DNA from: Candidatus Haliotispira prima
GTDB lineage: Bacteria; Spirochaetota; Spirochaetia; SP-2023
NCBI GenBank assembly: GCA_029867005.1
Contig: CP123443.1
Coordinates: 1,736,001-1,800,000, forward strand
Direction: 5' to 3'
DNA length: 64,000 nt
Made by a program: the position numbers and the translations under genes. The notes under the pieces were generated by a model. The model had not been told where the DNA came from. It worked only from the letters and a program-made list of their open reading frames with translations, and did no database searches. Below, piece by piece: positions 34,915 through 44,099 of this stretch (position 1 is the first letter of the stretch; the number at the start of each line of letters is the position of its first letter).

Positions 34915-36867
34915 CTAAGGAAAAAGACTTGGTAGCCAAGTTGAAAGCCAAGGAACATAGGTCACCAGCAACACCAATACCAAAGAAATCAGGAAGAACG
35001 GTACCACATAGCGATAGATCTTCAACAGGGGCACCCGAAAACGATAGGAAGCTAAAAATAGCGACAGTCCCACAGGCGGAGTGATATAGCCCAGTTCCAG
35101 ATTGAATAAGAAGATAATACCCAACTGCTCCGCAGGAATCATAAAAATCTCACCCAAAGAGCTGATCAGCGGGGCCAGTATGTAAATAGCCGAAAAAATA
35201 TCCAAAAAGCAACCGGCCAGCAGCAGCACAACATTTACTAAAAATAAAAAGCCAAATGAACTTTCAATATGATTCGTGATATAATTCTGCAAAAAGCCAT
35301 GAAAATTAAAGAATACAAAATGGTCGGAATAAGAACGGGCAAATCCTATAACCAAAAGTATTCCCCCCATAGTCATAAATAGATTTCGGAAGATTGTCGG
35401 CAGCCGGCGCAGACCATAATCGCGATGGATGACCAAATTCAAAATCAGTGCATAACAAACCGTCAGGGCACTGATCTCACGTGCTGTGACCTTAAAATAG
35501 AAATAGGCCAAAAAGATAAATAGCGGCAACAACAATTCTCCGGCTGCGACCCACCCTTTATGCAACAAGGCCCTGGAACTCTGATCCGCGATGACCGGCT
35601 TGCGCGATTGCTTGCGAGCCTGCCATACCACCAGTACACACAACACAAATGTAATCAACAGGCCGGGTAACAATCCGGCCAAAAACAAACTCTTGATGCT
35701 GACTCCAACCTTCGTCCCGTAAATAATAATTGGCAGGCTGGGCGGAAACAGCAACCCCACACTGCCGCAAGTTGTCAGCAAACCTATTGAAAACCCTTTG
35801 CTGTAACCGGCCTTCTGCATGATGCTGTAGAGCAAACCACCCAGAGCCAAAATCGTGATGCCCGAAGCCCCGGTTACGACCGTAAAAAACGTGCTGGTAA
35901 CAATGACCACAATACCAATGCCACCAGGCAAATTGCGGCACAAATGCTGAAAGAAGTCAACCAAACGCTTACTGGAATTGCCCTCAGACAAAATAAAACC
36001 GGCCAAAGCGAATAGCGGCAGCGAGTTTAAGTTACCCTCACCTGTGAACAAAGTATAAAATGCGTTGGGTATTAATTCGACTTGGCCAAAGTTTAGATTG
36101 AATAAAACGTAACTCACTCCGGCTAAAGTCAGAAAGATTGGAAAACCAAGTAAGAACAACAACAAAGTGAAACCAATAAGCCAATACCCAATCTTGGCAA
36201 AACCGGAAAAGAGCAAATCTTCCCGGACAAAGAGCTTTTCCTGCTCTTCAAACGATAAATTAATATCATTCATGTAGTAATGTAATATAGAAATCTGGGA
36301 CAGATACCAAGCCAGAGCAATACCGGCAATCACAAGAAGCACCCGTAACCAGCGCGGCAAAGGTGCCTCTTCGGAAACGACCGGAGAGGTGCCCAGCATA
36401 AGACGCAAGATAAACAAACCAATGGATAAGGGAAAGAGATAGAGAATCAGGCGCAACGGTATCACACCGATCATTTCCTCACCGACAAAGCTCTCCAAAA
36501 AGACCCAAGAGGAAATGCCAATCATCAGCAGAATCACTGTAGCCCAGAACAATTTGACAGAACTAAGCACCCGCTGCCAACCAAACGGCAAATGGATATT
36601 GATAATCGACAGACCTAAATGCATATGCTGACGCTGAGTATAAAGACCCGCACTCAACGCCAAAATAAACAACAAGTGACCGGAATACTGCTCAGAACCA
36701 TACAGACCCGGCAAATGAAATAAATTGCGCAGTATGATTTCCAGAAGTGGCAGAGTAAACAAAAGACACACGACGACGACATTGCCCAAGTCTTCAAAGC
36801 ACCTCAGCCACTTAGCCACCGGTCGGAGATAGCCCAACTCCAAAGTATTTAAGCTTCCGGCAGACAT
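34915..36867 (-). CDS. TRAP transporter permease, fused small and large subunits (DctQ-DctM, TatQ/M)
   Basis: A 650-residue membrane protein. The first 185 residues are a four-helix DctQ-type small subunit (LLEIILRNLFHLPGLYGSEQ, then AGLYTQRQHMHLGLSI). The rest is a DctM large subunit with typical stretches LNSLPLFALAGFILSEGN, GASGITILALGGLLYSIM, LLPGLLITFVLCVL and LELGYITPPVGLSLFLAS. These transporters take up organic acids or similar ligands with a sodium gradient. AGGAG lies 6 bases before the ATG at 36867, which decides against an upstream start. It is the third gene of the TatT-TatP-permease operon, the arrangement known from Treponema. Confidence 0.9.
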   Translation of the reverse strand: MSAGSLNTLELGYLRPVAKWLRCFEDLGNVVVVCLLFTLPLLEIILRNLFHLPGLYGSEQYSGHLLFILALSAGLYTQRQHMHLGLSIINIHLPFGWQRVLSSVKLFWATVILLMIGISSWVFLESFVGEEMIGVIPLRLILYLFPLSIGLFILRLMLGTSPVVSEEAPLPRWLRVLLVIAGIALAWYLSQISILHYYMNDINLSFEEQEKLFVREDLLFSGFAKIGYWLIGFTLLLFLLGFPIFLTLAGVSYVLFNLNFGQVELIPNAFYTLFTGEGNLNSLPLFALAGFILSEGNSSKRLVDFFQHLCRNLPGGIGIVVIVTSTFFTVVTGASGITILALGGLLYSIMQKAGYSKGFSIGLLTTCGSVGLLFPPSLPIIIYGTKVGVSIKSLFLAGLLPGLLITFVLCVLVVWQARKQSRKPVIADQSSRALLHKGWVAAGELLLPLFIFLAYFYFKVTAREISALTVCYALILNLVIHRDYGLRRLPTIFRNLFMTMGGILLVIGFARSYSDHFVFFNFHGFLQNYITNHIESSFGFLFLVNVVLLLAGCFLDIFSAIYILAPLISSLGEIFMIPAEQLGIIFLFNLELGYITPPVGLSLFLASYRFRVPLLKIYRYVVPFFLISLVLVLLVTYVPWLSTWLPSLFP

Positions 36868-36915
36868 AACTCTCTCCTGTTCCCGACACAAACAATACGT
36901 ACGTTTGAAAATCGC

Positions 36916-37974
36916 TTAGCGCGTCTGAATAATTTGTCGGGCGCGTTGATATAGATCATCGGAGATCGCACGGTTAGAGCCAATCACCTGAGGATATCCC
37001 TTCTCGTGAAAGGCGTCCTGCCAAGCCTGCTCGGCAGCCTCGGTAGGAGCATAAACCTTTAAGCCTTTTTTCTTCATTACTTCAACGGCTTTAATGTCCT
37101 GCTTCTGTGCCACATCTGAAAAATTGCTGATCATTTTCTGCATCTCACTCCGGATAACGGCCCTGTCAGCAGCACTGATTCTACGCCAACTGCGACTTGA
37201 GACAAGCACGGCTCCCAAAAGCGGCGCGACCTTCGAGTCGATCATATGGGGTGTAAAGGCAAACCATTGGTAAGCCAGAGCACCTATCGGAGTAGAATAG
37301 AAACCGGACAGAAGACCATTTTGCAAAGAGATAAAAGTATCAGAGAACGTTACAGTCGTAACCCGAAAATTTAAGGCCTGCCAAGCCGCCTGCAATTCGG
37401 GCTCAGAAGGGCTGACTCCCAAACGCACATTGCCAACATCATTTGGTGACCGTATGTCATCCTTGTAAAACATATAAATCCAGCCGGAGAATGCCCAGCC
37501 CAAGACTTCATAACCCTGCTTGGCAAAATCTTTGTTGAAACCGGGTGTCAACTCATCCATTATCATCTGCAAATCTTCTTTAGTTCTGACAAAATACGGC
37601 AAGCTCAGCACCAAAGTTTTGGGAACCACAGATTTCAAAGCAACCGCAGTAAAAACCCCGGCATCTACGGAACCCAGTCGTATTTTTCGCAGCACTTCCG
37701 TTTCTTCTCCGGCCAGTCCATTGCCGTAAATCCGAATGCGCACTCGGCCTCCGGTCTGTTTTTCAATCTTCTCCACCCCGGCGTACAAGGTATCATTCCA
37801 CGGAGAATTATCGGGAGTAATCGTGGCCAGCTTCAAGACAGTTTGAGATTGGAGACCTACAGCTATTCCGAAAACAGGAACAAGGACCGTAACGATGATA
37901 AAAAATGTTGCCCGATTCCATAGAATAGCACAAAGATTCGGGAAATAGCTCTTACTGAGGGAAGTCAAAAACAT
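36916..37974 (-). CDS. tatP: TRAP transporter periplasmic solute-binding protein (DctP, TatP)
   Basis: A 352-residue protein with an N-terminal membrane/signal segment (FFIIVTVLVPVFGIAVGLQSQ). The mature part has the DctP hallmarks: LKLATITPDNSPWNDTL, GGRVRIRIYGNGLAGEETEVLRKIRLGSVDAGVF, then LPYFVRTKEDLQMIMDEL and ETYP-like ligand region. The arginine used by many DctP proteins to hold a carboxylate falls in the RLGVSPSEPE region (VGNVRLGVS). AGGAGG lies 5 bases before the ATG at 37974, a near-perfect ribosome binding site; the ORF extends further upstream but is not translated. It lies between TatT and the permease. Confidence 0.92.
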   Translation of the reverse strand: MFLTSLSKSYFPNLCAILWNRATFFIIVTVLVPVFGIAVGLQSQTVLKLATITPDNSPWNDTLYAGVEKIEKQTGGRVRIRIYGNGLAGEETEVLRKIRLGSVDAGVFTAVALKSVVPKTLVLSLPYFVRTKEDLQMIMDELTPGFNKDFAKQGYEVLGWAFSGWIYMFYKDDIRSPNDVGNVRLGVSPSEPELQAAWQALNFRVTTVTFSDTFISLQNGLLSGFYSTPIGALAYQWFAFTPHMIDSKVAPLLGAVLVSSRSWRRISAADRAVIRSEMQKMISNFSDVAQKQDIKAVEVMKKKGLKVYAPTEAAEQAWQDAFHEKGYPQVIGSNRAISDDLYQRARQIIQTR

Positions 37975-38080
37975 TATTCCTCCTGGAAAACACCTGTAAA
38001 AATATGTTTCCGTACCGGATACAAACAGCAAACGAAACTCTGATAAATCACAGCACAGGAAACGAAATTCTGTAGAATAT

Positions 38081-39103
38081 CTAGAGAAAATATTCCTCAA
38101 CTTTGTCGAATAAATACTCAGCCTGTTGCTGATAAAGGAGAATCAACAAACGATTTGGAATATTCTCCTCCGCTTTGATATCCAGAGCCTTATTCAAATA
38201 CTCTTTGAAGCGTTCTTTATCCTCGGCCGGATTTTCCTGATTGGCCTTGGTCCAATTCGCCATAGCAACGTAGAGACTGGGATCTTGCCCACCGGAAAGG
38301 CGTGCCCCCTCACGGTAATGATGATCCACCACAGCTCGCTTATCCTGCCAGTCAATTCCCCGACTGCCGTAATACTCTTCAAAAAAGGGCTGAATCAGCT
38401 CCGGACTGTGATTCAGGGCTTCCGCAACTTGAGAGACGGGTAACGAACCCATAACGGTCACCATCGAAGTATGCAGACTGCCCTGACCATAGTCCGGATC
38501 AATCTGCATCGCCCGCCACAGCAACAAAATGGGACGGGAGACACCGGTCAACAGCTCAAAATCAAACGGGTCAAGCGCGAAGGCACCCAACCAAGCTAAA
38601 CCACCCCAATATAGAAATGGGACATCCTTTTCTTCCATTAAATACAGCAGATCATCCAAGTTGTCGGCTTGAAATTTTTCTTCAAAGCCCTTACTCTTAT
38701 ATCTTTGCCGCAGGCCTTCCACAATACTGTCTCGGCCACGCAAATACATGGCTTTGGTTCTCACCTGCATTTTCTTTTTTTCGGAAAATGACTCCTGTTG
38801 CTCCATCTTTGGCTGCAAGAAGCCTCCGGCATACATCACGGCTATTTGACCCGCACCAAAATTTAGATCAGGACTATCCGGTACCGCATCACGCATTAGT
38901 TCCGTCATCTTCAATATAGTTGGAAGCGCATCTTCCACCAAAATTGGATCGGAGTCACGGGTAAAACTATTGCCATTCACCCCTCCACCGGTAAACATCT
39001 TTCCGACAGAAGACAGGGCCCCACGCTTAATTGAAGCACAAGAACCGAGGCTCAGAACCAATAGCAAAAACAAAGCTACGCAGTATAAATTCCTGATCAT
39101 CAT
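38081..39103 (-). CDS. tatT: TatT-type lipoprotein associated with a TRAP transporter
   Basis: A 340-residue lipoprotein: VALFLLLVLSLGSC with lipobox LGSC, then ASIKRGALSSVGKMFTGGG. The helical body matches TatT, the TPR-like trimeric partner of TatP in Treponema pallidum (LPTILKMTELMRDAVPDSPDL, then FGAGQIAVMYAGGF; DVPFLYWGGLAWLGAFAL). In that system TatT is thought to hand ligand to the TRAP binding protein across the periplasm. Two ATG codons (39103, 39100) fit the start, with a weak ribosome binding site. It heads the operon 106 bases before tatP. Confidence 0.88.
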   Translation of the reverse strand: MMIRNLYCVALFLLLVLSLGSCASIKRGALSSVGKMFTGGGVNGNSFTRDSDPILVEDALPTILKMTELMRDAVPDSPDLNFGAGQIAVMYAGGFLQPKMEQQESFSEKKKMQVRTKAMYLRGRDSIVEGLRQRYKSKGFEEKFQADNLDDLLYLMEEKDVPFLYWGGLAWLGAFALDPFDFELLTGVSRPILLLWRAMQIDPDYGQGSLHTSMVTVMGSLPVSQVAEALNHSPELIQPFFEEYYGSRGIDWQDKRAVVDHHYREGARLSGGQDPSLYVAMANWTKANQENPAEDKERFKEYLNKALDIKAEENIPNRLLILLYQQQAEYLFDKVEEYFL

Positions 39104-39229
39104 TGTCAATTCATTAGTCCTATAGCCGTTGTATACATCAGATCTCTCACAGACGAACGCAAATTTTATTGATCCCATTGCGGCATAACTCACCCATATT
39201 ACCGCCCCTCCATCATAATAAACGCACAG

Positions 39230-39727
39230 CTACAATGCATTCTTTTCCGACAACCTCATGATGTGCTTCATAAATTCATCTTTGCCAAACAGACTGATAA
39301 TATCCAGCAAAATCAAATAATGCTGGTCTTCGTGCACAACACCGTGAACATATTCCCCGCTGATACCTGAAATAATTTGCGGAGGCGGTTGGACCTCGCT
39401 CTTGTTGTACCGGATCACCCGATCTACCTTATCAATAACGATACCAACCAACACCTGGCTAATCTTCAAGATGATGAATCCGCTCAACAAGCACTCTTCC
39501 TCAGAAAGTTGGGCAGGCATAATCCCAAAACGCTTATGAAGACTGATGATTGGGATGACTTCCCGGCGCAAATTTAAGATGCCCTCAATATAGTTTGGCG
39601 TATTCGGCATAGCGCGCACCGCCTCGACCCCGTGAATCTCTTTGACATATTGAGTATCAATGCCATAATATTCACTGCCAAGCTGAAAAGTAACTAATTG
39701 TACCTGTTCACCAGCCATCCGACTCAT
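39230..39727 (-). CDS. cheW: Chemotaxis adaptor CheW
   Basis: A 165-residue CheW. VQLVTFQLGSEYYGIDTQYVKEI begins the SH3-like fold and LNLRREVIPIISLHKRFGI follows (the NLRG-VIP-hydrophobic pattern). VGIVIDKVDRVIRYNKSEVQPPP is the second subdomain. It bridges CheA and receptors. ATG at 39727 has GGGA 5 bases upstream; the alternative ATG at 39718 is also possible. No cheA or cheR is adjacent, so it is a lone cheW, 126 bases upstream of tatT and transcribed the same way. It could serve the receptor-like pair at 7-11 kb. Confidence 0.92.
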   Translation of the reverse strand: MSRMAGEQVQLVTFQLGSEYYGIDTQYVKEIHGVEAVRAMPNTPNYIEGILNLRREVIPIISLHKRFGIMPAQLSEEECLLSGFIILKISQVLVGIVIDKVDRVIRYNKSEVQPPPQIISGISGEYVHGVVHEDQHYLILLDIISLFGKDEFMKHIMRLSEKNAL

Positions 39728-40161
39728 CCATTCCCACAGACAAAGGAACAACACCCGTCTGCAAAACTACCTGCGCGGTGCCATCTTACAGATAGCTTTC
39801 CAACTGCGCAAGGGAGCCCGCCCAAACCGGAATATGGCCGAACCCGAGTAGCCGCCCGTTCCCGCGTTCATCCGTCACAGTCCTGTTTCGACCTCGTTCC
39901 GGCCCATGTTGCAGAGCCACTCAGAACCTATCCGGATTTTATCTCTCTCAAGCAGCAATCTGATGAATGCTGCTTGAATCGTGGCGAATGCGAACCCTTG
40001 TTGCACCTAATTATTGAAGCAGAAATGTATAAGCAACCCAGGCTGACGGGAGGGACAGCTCTAAATCGGCAATCTGTCCGAAATGGACATTTTCCGAAAC
40101 TTGCGATATGGTGTGGACTCCTGCAAAGAGCTATTCATCACGCATGTACGGAGTACAAGCC
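39728..40161. other. Divergent intergenic region, cheW and fumarase promoters
   Basis: 434 bases with no supported gene; frames on both strands have unlikely composition. It lies between genes that point away from one another, so promoters of both should be here. No clear consensus boxes were picked out. Confidence 0.45.
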
Positions 40162-41061
40162 ATGCCATCCAAACCGAAGGTACCGGGGCCACAGGTACAG
40201 AGCCTGCAAGATACACTTGAGCCCAGACATTTTGACTGTGGTCTTCTGCGTGATGCTGTGGAACAAGCCGTACAAAATGCCTGTATCCGACTGCCTCCGG
40301 ATGTAGAACGCAACTTGGAATTAGGCCTGAAACAAGAAAAATCTGACCTGGCAAAAGAAATTTTGCAACAGATCATCGATAACAGCCAACTGGCCCGCAA
40401 TGAACAGATTCCATTGTGTCAGGATACCGGTTTGCAGGTGGTCTATTTGAACGTAGGTCGCTCCGTCCACTTTCTCTCTGATCCATATGAGGCCATTAAT
40501 GAAGGCATTCGGCGTGGTTACACAAAGGGCCATTTGCGCAAATCAGTCGTAAGACATCCGATAGACCGCCAAAACACGGGAGACAATACCCCGGCAGTAA
40601 TTCACACTCGGATTGTCGAGGGCAACAAGGTTCAAATTACCCTGGCACCCAAGGGTGCCGGCAGCGAAAATATGAGTCGGCTGAAAATGTTTTCTCCCTC
40701 GGCAGGCCGGGAAGATATCGCTCAATATGTAATCGAAACCGTGACCCAAGGCGGCGGCAAACCCTGCCCGCCCTTGATTGTGGGCCTAGGTATTGGTGGT
40801 AACTTCGAGAATTGTGCGGAACTTGCCAAAGAAGCCCTGCTCCGCCCCTTAAATGACAACAGCCCGGACCCAATTGCGGCCGAAATGGAAGACGATTTGC
40901 TCCGGCGAATCCTCGAATGTGGTGTGGGCCCCATGGGACTCGGCGGTCGAACCAGTGCCATCGGCGTAAAAGTCAATGTCGCTCCGTGTCACATTGCCTC
41001 CCTGCCTGTGGCTGTCAATCTCCAATGTCACGCCGCCCGTCACGCAAGCATTATTTTGTAA
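40162..41061 (+). CDS. Class I fumarate hydratase / tartrate dehydratase, alpha subunit
   Basis: A 299-residue protein. The three [4Fe-4S] cysteines expected in this family are present: C86 in IPLCQDTG, C253 in ILECGVGPMGLGG and C289 in VNLQCHAARH, together with the LAPKGAGSENMS segment. The enzyme catalyses fumarate-malate interconversion. The C-terminus ends at the normal alpha-subunit boundary. The usual beta-subunit gene does not follow: the next gene is asd on the other strand. GGAG stands 8 bases before the ATG at 40162, which decides the start. Either the beta subunit is encoded elsewhere, or this is an unpaired remnant or a subunit with another partner. Confidence 0.88.
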   Translation: MPSKPKVPGPQVQSLQDTLEPRHFDCGLLRDAVEQAVQNACIRLPPDVERNLELGLKQEKSDLAKEILQQIIDNSQLARNEQIPLCQDTGLQVVYLNVGRSVHFLSDPYEAINEGIRRGYTKGHLRKSVVRHPIDRQNTGDNTPAVIHTRIVEGNKVQITLAPKGAGSENMSRLKMFSPSAGREDIAQYVIETVTQGGGKPCPPLIVGLGIGGNFENCAELAKEALLRPLNDNSPDPIAAEMEDDLLRRILECGVGPMGLGGRTSAIGVKVNVAPCHIASLPVAVNLQCHAARHASIIL

Positions 41062-41420
41062 ATTCCTTCCAACAAGCCCTCGCCGAAAAACTCCGAACGG
41101 CATACCCACTTTGCCTTTTTGCTCCTTCGTCTCTATGTACCATTTGCCCAACTATCACTGCCGGTAGCCGACAAGGTACAGGTACGGGTTCCTATTACCG
41201 ACAACGCAGGCAAGACCGAAATAATTTTATGATTACTATTCCTGTTTTTCGGCAGTCTCAACTATCTCAAAGTTTGTGCCCGGCCCGGCAGGGAAAGAGC
41301 CGTGCCGAATGTCTCAAGGCCAAGGCCCGGCAAAAGAGGCCGGGGCCGACTTCCACTTTTGTCAGTTACAGTAATGGTACGGAAGACAGATAAAAAGACG
41401 TCAAGAGAGGCCAAGAGAGA
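41062..41420. other. Intergenic region downstream of fumarase alpha
   Basis: 359 bases. The fumarase frame stays open past its TAA for 56 more codons to a TGA at 41229-41231, with a protein-like end (VRVPITDNAGKTEIIL), but it does not resemble a fumarase beta subunit. No gene is called. Convergent with asd on the right. Confidence 0.45.
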
Positions 41421-42467
41421 TCAAACGGCCGAAGGAAATGCACGCCCCTGAGTCAGGCAGTAGATCTCATAGGCATTCAGGGCCGCACCGCGCAGTAACT
41501 GATCCCCGGACACAAAAAAGTCCAGGCCGGAATCTCCATAGACCAAATTGTGGCGCAACCGCCCAACCTCCACCGCATATTGACCGGAACTGTGGAGTGG
41601 CATCGGATACAGGTACTCCCCAGGCTCATCCACAACGCGCAAACCTCCTGACCCTGCATCCTGGCCGGGACCTCGACTAAGGCCGTGGCCCCAAGCTTCG
41701 CGCACCTCCGCAAGACTCACGGCCCGCCGCAAACGCACCGTAATCGCTTCGGCGTGGGAGCGCAGCGTCGGCACGCGCACACAGGTCGCACTAACCTTGA
41801 TGTCCGGGCGTTGCATGATTTTTTGCAGCTCCCAGACTAATTTCATTTCTTCTTTGGTGTAGCCATTCTCTTGAAACTGATCTATCTGCGGTATCACATT
41901 ATAAGCCAAATTGTGCCGGAAATGCGCACTGGTATCATCGACACCATAGCCCATAAACCCGGAGGTCTTCTCGACCAGCTCGTCCATCGCCGGCCGGCCG
42001 GCTCCGCTGGCCGCCTGGTAGGTTGCCAATTGTACACTCTCAATACCCGCCAGAGCTTCCAGCGGGGCCAAGGCCATCAGTGCCACAGCAGTAGAGCAGT
42101 TTGCATTGGCCAGTAAACGCTGGCCACAATAGGCCGCCGCATTCACGGGCGCCACCAGCAGAGGAACATCTTCGTCATAACGCAATGCCGAAGAATTGTC
42201 GATCACTATGGACCTCTTTGCCAGCTCGCGGGCGTACTTCTTGGCAAAATCGCCGGAAACACAGAGAAAGAGTACTTCGCAGTCACTTACGCGCTCAACC
42301 CCGAACTCCTGAACTTGTAGCCCGGAACCTTGATAGTCCACTCTTCGTCCTGCCGAACGCTTCGAACCGAAGAGCTGTAGCCTTGTAGTTTCCGGCTCAT
42401 GCCTTTCAAACAAGGCCAACAGAGTCTCACCCACAGCCCCACTGACACCGACAATTCCTACATTCAT
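41421..42467 (-). CDS. asd: Aspartate-semialdehyde dehydrogenase
   Basis: A 348-residue protein. NVGIVGVSGAVGETLLALF begins the Rossmann domain. The catalytic Cys is C124 in LLANANCSTAVALMAL and the substrate-binding RSHAEAITVRL segment follows near residue 235. The enzyme makes aspartate semialdehyde for lysine, threonine and diaminopimelate (peptidoglycan) synthesis. GGGA stands 8 bases before the ATG at 42467; an upstream TTG is less likely. All key residues are present. It stands 139 bases downstream of trxB on the same strand. Confidence 0.93.
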   Translation of the reverse strand: MNVGIVGVSGAVGETLLALFERHEPETTRLQLFGSKRSAGRRVDYQGSGLQVQEFGVERVSDCEVLFLCVSGDFAKKYARELAKRSIVIDNSSALRYDEDVPLLVAPVNAAAYCGQRLLANANCSTAVALMALAPLEALAGIESVQLATYQAASGAGRPAMDELVEKTSGFMGYGVDDTSAHFRHNLAYNVIPQIDQFQENGYTKEEMKLVWELQKIMQRPDIKVSATCVRVPTLRSHAEAITVRLRRAVSLAEVREAWGHGLSRGPGQDAGSGGLRVVDEPGEYLYPMPLHSSGQYAVEVGRLRHNLVYGDSGLDFFVSGDQLLRGAALNAYEIYCLTQGRAFPSAV

Positions 42468-42612
42468 ATGCAATTCCCGACAAATGAAATTTTACAGACA
42501 GACACCGAATGACGGTACCACCCCTTTAAATCAGGACAAGAGTCCCTATCTTGCCGGAACACCCCCACAAATCCCGATCTCGGAAAACCGAAATTACAGG
42601 GACAGTCTCCTG

Positions 42613-43554
42613 CTAACCAACGGCACTCAAATCTTCCACCCGATGGGCAGCCGCATGGGCGGCAAGAGCCGCATCTCCCACCCCAACAGCCAGTTGCCGA
42701 AACGGCGTGCGGCGTGCGTCACCAATGGCAAAAAAACCGGGAACCGCACTCTCCATATGCTCATTGACTTCAATAAAGCCCTGTCCATCCTTTTCCACTT
42801 CGGGAAACGCTAAATCCGTGATCGGAATCGAACCGACAAATATGAACACCGCATCAAATTCTTCCTCGTATACTTTATCAGTCGCAAGATCTTTCAAACG
42901 GACCTTTTGGACTTTGTTCTCTCCCAGTACCTCCAAGGCCACTTGGGAAAGCCGCACTTCAATATTCCCGTTGTTTCTGACCCGATTCGCCAATGCGTCT
43001 TGGGCACGGAACTCGGCGCGGCGATGAATCAACACAATCTTGTCACTGAGATTCGACAGATAATGGGCCTCATCGCAAGCGGCATCTCCTCCGCCAACAA
43101 CGAGTATCTTCTTGCCTTTGAAGAAAGGCCCGTCACAAGACGCGCAATACGAAACGCCGCGACCGATCAGACGCTCTTCCCCTTCAACCCCCAACGGACG
43201 GTGGACCGCACCCGTTGCAAGAATCACCGAAGGAGTTCGCACGACCCCGGTCTTCGTCTTGATCGAAAACAACTCGCCCTCGCGCTCCAACTTCAGCACT
43301 TCATTGACGACTAATTCTGCCCCAAAATTGCGTGCCTGTTGTTCCATCCTTTGAGAAAAGTCAAAACCTGTAATCATCTCCGAAAAACCAGGGTAGTTTT
43401 CCAATTCCGAAATGATCAGGGCTTGCCCGCCAAAAGCATAGCGTTCCAGTAACAACGTGTCCAAATTGGCCCTCGCACCGTACTGCGCAGCTGTCATGCC
43501 GGCCGCGCCACCACCGATGACCACAATATCTTTATCCCAAGGCCCTTTCGCCAT
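42613..43554 (-). CDS. trxB: Thioredoxin reductase
   Basis: A 313-residue flavoprotein. The FAD-binding GGGAAG lies at 14-19, the redox-active CASC (C137, C140) in GRGVSYCASCDGPFF, the NADPH-binding VVGGGDAACDEAHYL after it, and the C-terminal FAD motif GFFAIGDARRTPFRQ. It reduces thioredoxin with NADPH. AGGAAGG stands just before the ATG at 43554. A hairpin lies between this gene and the small gene upstream of it. Complete and typical. Confidence 0.95.
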   Translation of the reverse strand: MAKGPWDKDIVVIGGGAAGMTAAQYGARANLDTLLLERYAFGGQALIISELENYPGFSEMITGFDFSQRMEQQARNFGAELVVNEVLKLEREGELFSIKTKTGVVRTPSVILATGAVHRPLGVEGEERLIGRGVSYCASCDGPFFKGKKILVVGGGDAACDEAHYLSNLSDKIVLIHRRAEFRAQDALANRVRNNGNIEVRLSQVALEVLGENKVQKVRLKDLATDKVYEEEFDAVFIFVGSIPITDLAFPEVEKDGQGFIEVNEHMESAVPGFFAIGDARRTPFRQLAVGVGDAALAAHAAAHRVEDLSAVG

Positions 43555-43576
43555 ATAACCTTCCTAACATGTAAAT

Positions 43577-43607
43577 CCGGCCCACACAGGGGACCCGTGT
43601 GGGCCGG
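43577..43607. other. Strong intercistronic hairpin before trxB
   Basis: CCGGCCCACAC and GTGTGGGCCGG form a perfect 11-bp GC-rich stem around a 9-base loop. It sits between the small gene ending at 43624 and the trxB start at 43554. No T run follows on the minus strand, so it may be an RNA-processing or stability element rather than a simple terminator. Confidence 0.7.
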
Positions 43608-43623
43608 ACACCACAATGAGTAT

Positions 43624-44043
43624 TCAATTACTGCTCTTCAGCCATTCCCTCACGACCGCCACGAAACGCTCGGCCAGCGCATCGGCTTCCCGAAAATCAT
43701 TTGCCGCCTGAAAAAGCAAATACGCTCGCAGAAAATCATGCTTCTGAAAATAATGTTCGGCCAGTTTATACAGACCCGCACTGTAACCGACTGTCACATA
43801 AATCTTCTCGGCGGCCCGGACCTGACCCAGGCGGAACAACTCGTTAGCCTTACGTGTGAGCAAAACTTTTTCCGAGCTCAGCAGTTTCACATTCGGCTCG
43901 GGCAATTGATATACAGTCTGATGAGGAATATAGCCCAGTGCACACCGAACTGCGGGGCTCAGACCCCTGTCCTCCTCAATTTTGCCAACGCGAAGAAGCC
44001 CCTGCAAAAATTTCTCCGAATCAGTCTCTTTCCTGTCCATCAT
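43624..44043 (-). CDS. Small helical hypothetical protein, TPR-like
   Basis: A 139-residue protein. The second half reads as two short TPR-like helical repeats (NELFRLGQVRAAEKIYVTVGYSAGLYKLAEHYFQKHDFLRAYLLFQAANDFREADAL). No signal peptide. It is 56 bases downstream of the LysM-like gene and a hairpin separates it from trxB. Spirochaete genomes often carry small TPR-like genes beside LysM genes, but I cannot assign a family. ATG codons at 44043 and 44040 are both possible. Confidence 0.6.
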   Translation of the reverse strand: MMDRKETDSEKFLQGLLRVGKIEEDRGLSPAVRCALGYIPHQTVYQLPEPNVKLLSSEKVLLTRKANELFRLGQVRAAEKIYVTVGYSAGLYKLAEHYFQKHDFLRAYLLFQAANDFREADALAERFVAVVREWLKSSN

Positions 44044-44099
44044 CTACCGCACGATTCCGTGCTTCCTACAATGACCTGTGCCGGCCGAGCAGAACCATA

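Noticed and set aside
38000..38100. Longer start for tatP at 38100
   Set aside because: The near-perfect ribosome binding site before 37974 and a normal signal peptide from there make the longer form unlikely.
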